Positions 56,949 to 64,000 of a stretch of 64,000 bases of DNA are shown piece by piece. Location of the stretch: assembly GCF_016019955.1 (NCBI RefSeq), contig NZ_JAECRZ010000004.1, forward strand, positions 248,001 through 312,000. The letters run 5' to 3'. The number at the start of each line of letters is the position of its first letter. The first letter of the stretch is position 1. The DNA is from Thiosulfatihalobacter marinus. Its GTDB lineage: Bacteria; Pseudomonadota; Alphaproteobacteria; Rhodobacterales; Rhodobacteraceae. The position numbers and the translations under genes were made by a program. The notes beneath the pieces were generated by a model. The model did not search any database. It was not told the DNA's origin and worked only from the letters and a program-made list of their open reading frames with translations.

Positions 56949-57893
56949 ATGAGAATTTGCGTAGCAGGCGCCTATGGCGCGTTCGGGATCAAACACCTTG
57001 ATGCGCTGGCCGCCATCGAAGGCGTCACCGTCACATCGGTGATGGGTCCAACCCGGTCCAAGATCGCGGCGCTGGCCGCCGAACGCGGCATTCCCCACGC
57101 CGCGACCACGCTGGACGAATGCCTCGCTCGCGATGACGTGGACGCGGTGATCCTGGCCACGCCCACACAAGTTCACGCCGAACAGGCCATTGCCTGCATG
57201 AAGGCAGGCAAGCCGGTGCTGATCGAAATCCCGATGGCGGACTCGCTGACAGACAGCGAGGAAATCTGCCGCGTGCAAAAGGAAACCGGGGTGCTGGCCA
57301 TGGCCGGTCAGGTGCGCCGCTTCAACCCGTCGCATCAGTGGATTCACAACAAGGTCATGGCCGGAGAGCTGAAGATTCAGCAGATGGATGTACAAACCTA
57401 TTTCTTCCGCCGCTCCAACATGAACGCCAAGGGCGAACCGCGCAGTTGGACAGATCACCTGCTATGGCACCACGCCTGCCACACGGTTGACCTGTTCCAG
57501 TACCAGACCGGCGAGGTTGCCTCTCAGGCGTTCGGCCTCGAAGGCCCGCACCACCCGGAGCTGGGCATCGCCATGGACATGGCCATCGGCATGAAAACAC
57601 CCTCGGGCGCGATCTGCACCCTGTCCCTGTCCTTCAACAATGACGGGCCACTGGGCACGTTCTTTCGCTATATCTGTGACAACGGCACCTATATCGCGCG
57701 TTATGACGATCTTTTTGACGGCAACGAGAACCCGATTGACCTGTCGGATGTGGCCGTTTCCGACAACGGTATCGAACTGATCGACCGCGAGTTCATCTCC
57801 GCGATCAGCGAAAAGCGCCAGCCCAATGGCACCGTTCATGACGTGCTGGATGCCATGCGCACGCTGGACCGTATCGAGCAAAGCTTCGTCTGA
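56949..57893 (+). CDS. ligC: 4-carboxy-2-hydroxymuconate-6-semialdehyde dehydrogenase
   Basis: LigC oxidises the ring-cleavage product, as its cyclic hemiacetal, to 2-pyrone-4,6-dicarboxylate with NADP+. The 314-residue protein has a Rossmann start (RICVAGAYGAFGIKHLDAL), PVLIEIPMADSLTDSEEIC with the Lys-equivalent region of the Gfo/Idh fold, and WHHACHTVDLFQYQTGE. It starts at the ATG at 56949. With ligAB it completes the plus-strand operon, while ligI and later steps are on the minus strand. Confidence 0.92.
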   Translation: MRICVAGAYGAFGIKHLDALAAIEGVTVTSVMGPTRSKIAALAAERGIPHAATTLDECLARDDVDAVILATPTQVHAEQAIACMKAGKPVLIEIPMADSLTDSEEICRVQKETGVLAMAGQVRRFNPSHQWIHNKVMAGELKIQQMDVQTYFFRRSNMNAKGEPRSWTDHLLWHHACHTVDLFQYQTGEVASQAFGLEGPHHPELGIAMDMAIGMKTPSGAICTLSLSFNNDGPLGTFFRYICDNGTYIARYDDLFDGNENPIDLSDVAVSDNGIELIDREFISAISEKRQPNGTVHDVLDAMRTLDRIEQSFV

Positions 57894-57894
57894 G

Positions 57895-57931
57895 GGCCGC
57901 GAACGCCTTTGGCACCAGCCAGGTGCGGCCC
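57895..57931 (+). terminator. Hairpin after ligC
   Basis: GGGCCGC and GCGGCCC enclose an inner GGCACC/GGTGCC pairing, directly after the ligC stop. No T run follows, so it may work as a weak terminator or protect the 3' end of the transcript. Confidence 0.45.
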
Positions 57932-58069
57932 GCGCCCGGCTCTTGGCAACCGGCGGATATCGGCGCGCAGCGCCCTGTCACGCAACCGTTTCTTGACCCG
58001 CCGTCGCCGCGTTTCGTAAGGTTTTCACAAATCCGACGCAGATCAACAACGTGAAAACAGAGGTCTGAT

Positions 58070-58369
58070 ATGCATCCCGATCTGAAAGCCCGCCGCCGCA
58101 TGGTGATGCACACATCGCGCGCCTATGTGGCCGCCGATCTGTCCCTGCGGCGCGCGCTCGAAGACGCGCGCACACTTGTGCCCGACGTGATTGACCACAG
58201 CATCTGGCGCATTGGCCACCCCGGATCCCGCATTCGCCGCCTGTACGACGAACGCCACCGCGCGCTTGAGCGGATGCAGGTGGCCTGTCTGAAGTTTGAC
58301 CTGGCTCGCCGCCGCCTGCTGGCGCGCCAGCGGTCCCGGCGGGTTCTGGCAATCGCCTACATGCCCTGA
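58070..58369 (+). CDS. Small basic hypothetical protein
   Basis: I do not recognise this 99-residue protein. It is rich in Arg and Ala and predicted helical (RALERMQVACLKFDLARRRLL), with no signal peptide or membrane segment. GAGGT stands 5 bases before the ATG, and the frame is open and closed by a stop 12 bases before the convergent cupin gene. Its coding status is probable rather than certain. Confidence 0.5.
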   Translation: MHPDLKARRRMVMHTSRAYVAADLSLRRALEDARTLVPDVIDHSIWRIGHPGSRIRRLYDERHRALERMQVACLKFDLARRRLLARQRSRRVLAIAYMP

Positions 58370-58381
58370 TACGCGCCGCGC

Positions 58382-58786
58382 CTATTCCGGCGCGCGCAGG
58401 TAATCCGCGTCGCTGACATGGTCCAGCCAAGTTGCGGCCGATCCGTCCAGCTTTTCCTGAATCGCCAGATGCACCATGCCGGCTTCCGGCGCTGCGCCGT
58501 GCCAATGCTCTTCTCCCGGCGCGATCCACACCGTATCGCCGGCCCGGATCATGCGTGGCGCTTCTCCGCGTCGCCCGACAAGCCCGACGCCTGACAGCAC
58601 ATGCAAAGTCTGGCCCAAAGGGTGGGTGTGCCACGCGGTCCGCGCGCCGGGTTCAAACCCCACCCGCAACGCCATCACCCGCGCCGGGCCCGGTGCGTCA
58701 ATCACCGGATCCTGCCAGACAGTTCCCGTGAAATAGGCGGCGTCCGCTTGCTTGCCGGGCCGTGACCCAACCGGGAAAATATCCAT
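58382..58786 (-). CDS. Cupin-domain protein
   Basis: The 134-residue protein is a single cupin. Motif 1 reads ARTAWHTHPLGQTLHVLSG with the metal His pair, and motif 2 GDTVWIAPGEEHWHGAAPE. This resembles small YhhW/carboxymuconolactone-decarboxylase-linked cupins of unknown function. It lies 11 bases downstream of the nrdJ stop on the same strand, but no functional tie is apparent. Confidence 0.85.
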   Translation of the reverse strand: MDIFPVGSRPGKQADAAYFTGTVWQDPVIDAPGPARVMALRVGFEPGARTAWHTHPLGQTLHVLSGVGLVGRRGEAPRMIRAGDTVWIAPGEEHWHGAAPEAGMVHLAIQEKLDGSAATWLDHVSDADYLRAPE

Positions 58787-58797
58787 AAATCAGCCTC

Positions 58798-61080
58798 TTA
58801 CCCACATTTTGAATACCCACAGCTCATACAGGTCATGCAGCCTTCGACCATCTGCAAATCAAATTGCCCACAGCTGGGGCACGCCTTGCCGCGCGGGGTT
58901 TCGCCCACAGCCATCACCTGTGCCCTTGGGTCTGATTTCAGCCCCATGCCCTCGCCCTCGATGAACCCGATGGAAATCATGTGCCGCTCGATCACACCGC
59001 CGATCGCCGCCAGAATGGACGGAATGTATTTGCCCTGCATCCACGCCCCGCCGCGCGGGTCAAACACGGCCTTCAGTTCCTCGACCACAAAAGACACATC
59101 CCCGCCGCGTCGGAACACCGCCGAAATCATCCGGGTCAGCGCCAGCGTCCAGGCGTAATGCTCCATGTTCTTGGAGTTGATGAACACCTCGAACGGGCGG
59201 CGGTGGCCGTTGATGATCACATCATTCACCGTAAGGTAGATCGCGTGCTCACTGTCGGGCCATTTCAGCTTGTAGGTCGCCCCTTCCAGCGATTGCGGCC
59301 GCTCCAATGGCTCGGACATGTAGATCACTTCGCCCGAATCCGCGACGTGATCGGCCGGGTTCTCGCCCGGTGCCTGATCCTCTGTCTCACTGACAGCCAG
59401 AACTGACCCGGTCACATCGTTGGGACGGTAGGTGGTGCACCCCTTGCAGCCCGTGTCCCACGCCTGCATGTAGACATCCTTGAACGCGTCAAAGCCGATA
59501 TCCTCGGGGCAGTTGATCGTCTTGGAAATGCTCGAATCGATCCATTTCTGCGCCGCGGCCTGCATCCGCACATGGGCCGACGGCTCCAGCGTCTGCGCGT
59601 TCACAAAGTAATCGGGCAATTCCGCATCGCCGAACCTGTCGCGCCACATCTGCACCGCGTAATCGACCACCTCTTCCTCGGTGCGCGATCCGTCCTTTTG
59701 CAGCACCTTGCGGGTATAGGCATAGGCGAAGACCGGTTCGATCCCGCTCGACACGTTCCCGGCATAAAGCGAGATCGTCCCCGTGGGCGCAATCGACGTG
59801 AGCAAGGCGTTGCGGATGCCATGTTCCGCAATCGCCGCCTTCACATCCTCATCCATCTGCGAGACCAACCCGCCCGACAGGTATTTCTCCTTGTCAAACA
59901 ACGGGAACGCCCCCTTTTCGCGGGCCAGATCCACCGACGCCAGATAAGACGCGCGCGCGATCTCTTTCATCCACGCCTCGGTCTGCGCCGCCGCCGCTTC
60001 GCTGCCATAGCGCAAGCCCAGCATCAGCAACGCATCGGCCAGCCCGGTCACACCCAGACCGATCCGGCGCTTGGCCTGCGCCTCGGCAGCCTGTTCCGGC
60101 AACGGGAAACGCGACGCATCCACCACATTGTCCATCATCCGCACCGCCGTGGCGACCAGATCGGACAGTTCCGCCAGATCCAGCGCCGCGTCCGCGGTGA
60201 ACGGGGTCTTGACCAGCCGCGCAAGGTTGATCGAGCCAAGCAGACAGGCGCCATAGGGCGGCAAAGGCTGTTCGCCGCAAGGGTTGGTCGCGGCGATGGT
60301 CTCGACATAGTTCAGATTGTTCAGCGCGTTGATCCGGTCGATGAAAATCACCCCCGGCTCGGCGTAATCATAGGTCGATTGCATGATCCGGTTCCACAGA
60401 TCGCGCGCCTGAACCGTGTGATACACCTTGTCCCCGAACTTGAGCTCCCACGGCCCGTCCGCCTTGACCGCCTCCATGAAGGCATCCGTGACCAGCACCG
60501 ACATGTTGAACATGCGCAACCGCGCCGGATCGCTCTTGGCGGTGATGAACTGTTCGATGTCGGGGTGATCGCAGCGCATCGTGGCCATCATCGCGCCCCG
60601 ACGGCTTCCGGCACTCATGATGGTGCGGCACATCGCGTCCCACACATCCATGAATGACAGCGGTCCACTGGCATCCGCCGCCACGCCCATCACATCCGCC
60701 CCGCGCGGGCGGATCGTGCTGAAATCATATCCGATCCCGCCGCCCTGCTGCATGGTCAGCGCGGCCTCTTTCAGCATGTCGAAAATCCCGCCCATGCTGT
60801 CGGGGATCGTGCCCATCACGAAACAGTTGAACAGCGTTACGTTGCGCGCCGTCCCGGCGCCCGCCGTGATCCGCCCCGCCGGCAGATATTTGAAATCCTC
60901 CAGCGCGCCATAGAATCGCTCTTCCCAGACATCCGGCTCTTTTTCGACCTTTGCCAGATCCCGGGCGATCCGGCGCCAGGTGTCTTCGACGCTCTGGTCG
61001 ATCGGGGTGCCATCCGCTTGTTTGAAACGGTACTTCATGTCCCAGATACTTTCGGCAATCGGGGCAGCGAAACGGCTCAT
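58798..61080 (-). CDS. nrdJ: Adenosylcobalamin-dependent ribonucleotide reductase (class II)
   Basis: NrdJ reduces ribonucleotides to deoxyribonucleotides with adenosylcobalamin as radical source, so it works with or without oxygen. The 760-residue protein starts at the ATG at 61080, with GAGGAG 6 bases upstream. Landmarks are VTLFNCFVMGTIPDSMGG, the active-site NPCGEQPLPPYGACLLGSINL with the radical Cys, LTSIAPTGTISLYAGNVSSG and a C-terminal Cys cluster (CPSCGQFDLQ, CMTCMSCGYSKCG). The upstream region to the divergent DUF1489 gene contains the promoter; no cobalamin riboswitch was seen. Confidence 0.96.
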   Translation of the reverse strand: MSRFAAPIAESIWDMKYRFKQADGTPIDQSVEDTWRRIARDLAKVEKEPDVWEERFYGALEDFKYLPAGRITAGAGTARNVTLFNCFVMGTIPDSMGGIFDMLKEAALTMQQGGGIGYDFSTIRPRGADVMGVAADASGPLSFMDVWDAMCRTIMSAGSRRGAMMATMRCDHPDIEQFITAKSDPARLRMFNMSVLVTDAFMEAVKADGPWELKFGDKVYHTVQARDLWNRIMQSTYDYAEPGVIFIDRINALNNLNYVETIAATNPCGEQPLPPYGACLLGSINLARLVKTPFTADAALDLAELSDLVATAVRMMDNVVDASRFPLPEQAAEAQAKRRIGLGVTGLADALLMLGLRYGSEAAAAQTEAWMKEIARASYLASVDLAREKGAFPLFDKEKYLSGGLVSQMDEDVKAAIAEHGIRNALLTSIAPTGTISLYAGNVSSGIEPVFAYAYTRKVLQKDGSRTEEEVVDYAVQMWRDRFGDAELPDYFVNAQTLEPSAHVRMQAAAQKWIDSSISKTINCPEDIGFDAFKDVYMQAWDTGCKGCTTYRPNDVTGSVLAVSETEDQAPGENPADHVADSGEVIYMSEPLERPQSLEGATYKLKWPDSEHAIYLTVNDVIINGHRRPFEVFINSKNMEHYAWTLALTRMISAVFRRGGDVSFVVEELKAVFDPRGGAWMQGKYIPSILAAIGGVIERHMISIGFIEGEGMGLKSDPRAQVMAVGETPRGKACPSCGQFDLQMVEGCMTCMSCGYSKCG

Positions 61081-61214
61081 GCGGGACTCCTCGGTCGGTA
61101 TTCGGGCAGATTTGGTGGCAGGCGGGACACGCGCCCAAGGGCGCGGAGATACACAATACCTTGAATGCCAGTCCGAATCCACTACCATATACGCCCTATC
61201 CTGTGGGGGACTCT

Positions 61215-61646
61215 GTGGATAACTTCGTGAATCTTGTGAAATTGTCGGTTGGCTCGGAAAGCGTCGAGACATTGGCCGACTGGCAAGCGACCCGCGCGGC
61301 CCAGACGCCGGATGGCCTGCCCCGCCACGTCACCCGCATGTGGCCCAAACGCGAGGCCGAAATTCTCGCCGGCGGCTCGATCTTCTGGGTCATCAAGGGC
61401 GCCATCCAGTGCCGTCAGCGCATCCTGCGACTGGACGAGGTGTTCGGGGCGGACGGCATCCGCCGCTGCGCCATCGTGCTGGACCCGGAAATTCATCGCA
61501 CCGTATCCGCCCTCAAACGCCCGTTTCAGGGCTGGCGCTACCTCAACCCCGGTGACAGCCCCGCCGACCTGCCAAAAAACCGTGACAACGACGATACCCT
61601 GCCCGACGATCTGAACCGGGCATTGGCCGAAATCGGGGTGCTCTGA
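61215..61646 (+). CDS. DUF1489-family protein
   Basis: The 143-residue cytosolic protein of unknown function matches the alphaproteobacterial DUF1489 pattern: VNLVKLSVGSESVETLADWQ, then HVTRMWPKREAEILAGGSIFWVIKG and CQRRILRLDEV-like text (here CRQRILRLDEVFGADGIRRC). I propose the GTG at 61215 as start, with GGGGGA 5 bases upstream. A GTG four codons later, or an ATG at 61161 with a longer leader, are alternatives. It diverges from nrdJ. Confidence 0.75.
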   Translation: MDNFVNLVKLSVGSESVETLADWQATRAAQTPDGLPRHVTRMWPKREAEILAGGSIFWVIKGAIQCRQRILRLDEVFGADGIRRCAIVLDPEIHRTVSALKRPFQGWRYLNPGDSPADLPKNRDNDDTLPDDLNRALAEIGVL

Positions 61647-61661
61647 AGCCGAAGGGCCACC

Positions 61662-62351
61662 CTACCCCAGCCGAACCAGCAATTCCCGCAGCGTTGCCTG
61701 CTCCGCTTCGGTCACATCCGCCACGCGGCTGCGCCACAAAGTTGCCTGCGACTTCAGGATCGGCCCGTCCGACAGGATCTTGAGATGGTTGGCCCGCAGC
61801 GTTTCGCCTGTCGACGTGATATCCGCCACCGCCTCTGCCGTCAGGTTCTTGATGGTGCCTTCCGTGGCGCCCTGGCTGTCAACCAGTTGATAATCCGCCA
61901 CGCCATTGTCGCGCAGATACTCCCGCACCAGCCGATGGTATTTTGTGGCAATCCGCAGCCGGAACCCGTGGCGCGCGCGAAACGCCGCCGCCGCCGCGTC
62001 CAGATCGTCCAGCGTGTCCACATCCACCCAGCATCCCGGCACCGCGATTATCAGATCCGCCTGCCCGAATCCCAGCGGCGCAACTTCTTCGACCTGCTGT
62101 TCCCAAAGCCCCAGCTTTTCACGCACGAGGTCTGTGCCGGTCACGCCCAGGTGAATACGCCCGGCAGCCAGCTCGCGCGGGATTTCCCCTGCTGACAGCA
62201 ACACCAGGTCCACCCCGTCGATCCCGTCGACCGCGCCGGCATATTCCCGCTCCGAACCGGTGCGCGACAGCGCCACGCCGCGCGCCTGGAACCAGTCGAA
62301 CGTCTTGTCCATCAGCCGCCCCTTGGACGGCACGCCCAGCTTGATGCTCAT
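61662..62351 (-). CDS. hisG: ATP phosphoribosyltransferase, short form
   Basis: HisG catalyses the first step of histidine synthesis. The 229-residue protein is the short form, lacking the C-terminal regulatory domain. It has IKLGVPSKGRLMDKTFDWF, the pocket sequences EIPRELAAGRIHLGVTGTDL and the PRPP loop LVDSQGATEGTIKNLTAEAVADI. The short form needs HisZ as partner, and hisZ precedes it with an ATGA overlap. Confidence 0.95.
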   Translation of the reverse strand: MSIKLGVPSKGRLMDKTFDWFQARGVALSRTGSEREYAGAVDGIDGVDLVLLSAGEIPRELAAGRIHLGVTGTDLVREKLGLWEQQVEEVAPLGFGQADLIIAVPGCWVDVDTLDDLDAAAAAFRARHGFRLRIATKYHRLVREYLRDNGVADYQLVDSQGATEGTIKNLTAEAVADITSTGETLRANHLKILSDGPILKSQATLWRSRVADVTEAEQATLRELLVRLG

Positions 62352-63433
62352 GCCCCGGCCTCCACCTGCACCAGCAATCCCGGACGGATCACCCCGCCCA
62401 CCGCCGGAATCTCGCGCCCCTGTCCCAGAACGCGGGTCAGCGCATCATAGCGCCCGCCGCTGGCCAATGGCGGCAGATCTGGCCGCCCCGGGACATAGAA
62501 CCCAAAGACAAACCCGTCATAGTATTCCATCGACGTGCGTCCATAACTGGCCTCGAACTCCAGCCTGGCCACGTCAATGCCGCGCGCCTGGAGCGCCGCG
62601 ATGCGTTCCTGCAAGCGGAACGTCGCCTCGGTGATGGCGGGCATGTCGACGGCCAGATCACGGATATGCTCCAGCGCGAAGGGCAGGGTTTCACGCACGT
62701 TCAGCAAGGCGTCGATCAGATCCACCTCCCGGGCAGAGATCGGCGGCGCACCGGCATCTTCGCGCAAGGCTTCGATCCGCGCCGCCACCTCGGCCTGTCC
62801 GCGCATCCCGATATCCGGGAAGCCATGCGCCAGCGGATCGGCATCGGCCAGCAGGGCGGCCCGGCTGGGCGGCATCGGGCTGCGCCCGGCAAAACGATCC
62901 AGCAGCGCACGAAACCGCCGGGGCCGCCAGACATGGCGCAGCAAGGCGCGCTTGCGCCGCTCTGTCGTATCCAGCCCGCGCACCGCCGCCGTCAGGATAC
63001 CGATATCCCCCGTCGCGGCCCGAAGATGCACATCGCCCAGCGCCGCCTGGATGGTGGCGAACACCTCGGCATCGGCCGCCGCCGCATTGTCGCGCGCAAA
63101 CAGCTCGAACCCGACCTGCATGTATTCATTGGCCCGCGCCGGATCATCCTCCTGACGGCGGAACACCTCGCCAGCATAGGTATAACGCGCCGGTTCCGCG
63201 CCGCCCTTCATGTGCATCTGTACAACCGGCACCGTGAAGTCCGGGCGCAGCATCTGTTCGCCGCGCAGCGCATCGCTTGTCACATAGGCCCGCGCCCGGA
63301 TGTCTTCGCCGTAAAGGTCCAGCAACACTTCGGCCGGTTGCAGGATATCGGTTTCCACAGGCAGCGCCCCGGCATTGGCGAACACATCGCGCAGCGCCGA
63401 CGCGCGCGCCCGGATCTCGGATTTCAGCGGCAT
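62348..63433 (-). CDS. hisZ: ATP phosphoribosyltransferase regulatory subunit
   Basis: HisZ is a catalytically inactive relative of histidyl-tRNA synthetase and forms the hetero-octamer with HisG that gives histidine feedback control. The 361-residue product starts at the ATG at 63433, overlapping the hisS stop. Remnants of class II synthetase motif 2 are visible (MLRPDFTVPVVQMHM, YTYAGEVFRRQE). It lies directly between its paralogue hisS and its partner hisG. Confidence 0.93.
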   Translation of the reverse strand: MPLKSEIRARASALRDVFANAGALPVETDILQPAEVLLDLYGEDIRARAYVTSDALRGEQMLRPDFTVPVVQMHMKGGAEPARYTYAGEVFRRQEDDPARANEYMQVGFELFARDNAAAADAEVFATIQAALGDVHLRAATGDIGILTAAVRGLDTTERRKRALLRHVWRPRRFRALLDRFAGRSPMPPSRAALLADADPLAHGFPDIGMRGQAEVAARIEALREDAGAPPISAREVDLIDALLNVRETLPFALEHIRDLAVDMPAITEATFRLQERIAALQARGIDVARLEFEASYGRTSMEYYDGFVFGFYVPGRPDLPPLASGGRYDALTRVLGQGREIPAVGGVIRPGLLVQVEAGA

Positions 63434-64000
63434 CAGCTTTCCTGCCCCGCCAGGATTTCGCGCACCCTGGCCACCAGATCGCCGCGCGCCACTTCGAACT
63501 GGCTGGGGCGCTCTTTCCACTCTTCAAGCGTGGCGCTTTGGGCGATCCGCGCACCAAGGATCAGATCCTTGATCTGCACGACGCCCTTTTCCTTTTCGTC
63601 ACCACCCTCGATGATCGCGACCGGCGCGTTGCGCTTGTCGGCATATTTGAGCTGGTTGCCAAAGTTCTTGGGGTTGCCGAGATACACCTCGGCGCGGATG
63701 CCCGCGTTGCGCAGTTCCGCCACCATCGCCTGGTAATCTGCCATCCGGTCACGATCCATCACCGTGACAACAACCGGCCCCGCGACCGTGCCACCGATCC
63801 GGCCCTTTTCACGCAGCGCCGCCAACAGACGGTCAACACCGATCGACACGCCGGTGGCAGGCACCGCCTGTCCGGTAAAGCGTTTGACAAGATCGTCGTA
63901 CCGCCCGCCGCCAGCAACCGAGCCAAACTGCCGCTTGCGCCCTTTCTCGTCGAAGATCTCGAAGGTCAGTTCGGCCTCGTAAACCGGCCCGGTGTAATAG
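63433..64000 (-). CDS. hisS: Histidyl-tRNA synthetase (C-terminal part, cut by window edge)
   Basis: Only the last 188 codons or so are present. From the edge the frame reads [18 protein letters not shown], then [18 protein letters not shown] and [13 protein letters not shown], the HisA/HisB motifs and motif 3 of the class II synthetase. The C-terminal anticodon-binding domain ([11 protein letters not shown]...) follows to the stop. It is the first visible gene of the hisS-hisZ-hisG operon. Confidence 0.95.
   Translation of the reverse strand, partial: YYTGPVYEAELTFEIFDEKGRKRQFGSVAGGGRYDDLVKRFTGQAVPATGVSIGVDRLLAALREKGRIGGTVAGPVVVTVMDRDRMADYQAMVAELRNAGIRAEVYLGNPKNFGNQLKYADKRNAPVAIIEGGDEKEKGVVQIKDLILGARIAQSATLEEWKERPSQFEVARGDLVARVREILAGQES

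Noticed and set aside
61140-61200. Possible pair of NrdR boxes upstream of nrdJ (GGTAGTGG and GGTATTGTG on the minus strand).
   Set aside because: Both are poor half matches and their spacing (28 bases) does not fit the usual 30-32; not reported as operators.

Overview
The window is a dense, GC-rich piece of an alphaproteobacterial chromosome. Gene content and style point to the Rhodobacterales (Roseobacter/Rhodobacter group): B12-dependent ribonucleotide reductase (nrdJ), short HisG with HisZ, a SAM-II riboswitch before metZ, folE2, an extended FolB, and many ATGA-coupled operons. The genus cannot be fixed from the sequence. I see no tRNA, CRISPR array, prophage or intact insertion sequence. 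The RNA features are RNase P RNA and the SAM-II aptamer.

Layout. 1-9.7 kb, minus strand: folP (cut by the left edge) and folB, a SleB-type wall hydrolase, a pyruvate phosphate dikinase-like enzyme, glyS, gltS, a small anchored protein and glyQ. 9.8-11.6 kb, plus: a secreted SPOR/peptidoglycan-binding protein with a trypsin-like domain that has lost its catalytic triad. 11.7-17.6 kb, minus: a ThDP decarboxylase coupled to trkH, a small DUF1127-like protein, folE2 and metZ with its riboswitch. 17.8-27.7 kb: a hydrolase and a glutathione transferase (plus), then on minus yciB, an EamA transporter, ftsY, a YhhN protein, rnpB, an amidase/lipoprotein pair, gatA/gatC and a ceramidase-like protein.

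27.8-33.6 kb, plus: the most unusual region. A UPF0173 metallo-hydrolase is followed by four tandem, ATGA-overlapping genes. Each encodes an N-terminal SnoaL/NTF2-like domain and a C-terminal class III nucleotide cyclase domain. The third copy carries a frameshift. An M24 ectoine-hydrolase-like gene closes the run.

33.6-46.5 kb: tadA, rluB, dnaE, a MITE-like element with 33-bp terminal inverted repeats, an AEC transporter, fghA, a zinc ribbon, DUF188, EamA, HAD and ornithine-cyclodeaminase-like genes, a C-terminally truncated MFS gene and zapE.

46.5-57.9 kb: an apparently complete 4-hydroxybenzoate/protocatechuate 4,5-cleavage locus. PobA makes protocatechuate; LigAB (two different pairs) opens the ring; LigC, LigI, GalD, GalB and LigK carry the product to pyruvate and oxaloacetate. 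PobR (AraC family) and a LysR-type protein with two helix-turn-helix domains are the likely regulators. 58-64 kb: a small hypothetical, a cupin, nrdJ, a DUF1489 gene and hisG-hisZ-hisS (cut by the right edge).

Two intergenic repeat families recur between genes: six copies of a CTTC(A/T)TTTTG...AAATA...GGGGG element near gene ends, and two loci with three tandem 11-bp ATACCGACGTG-type units, both between convergent genes.
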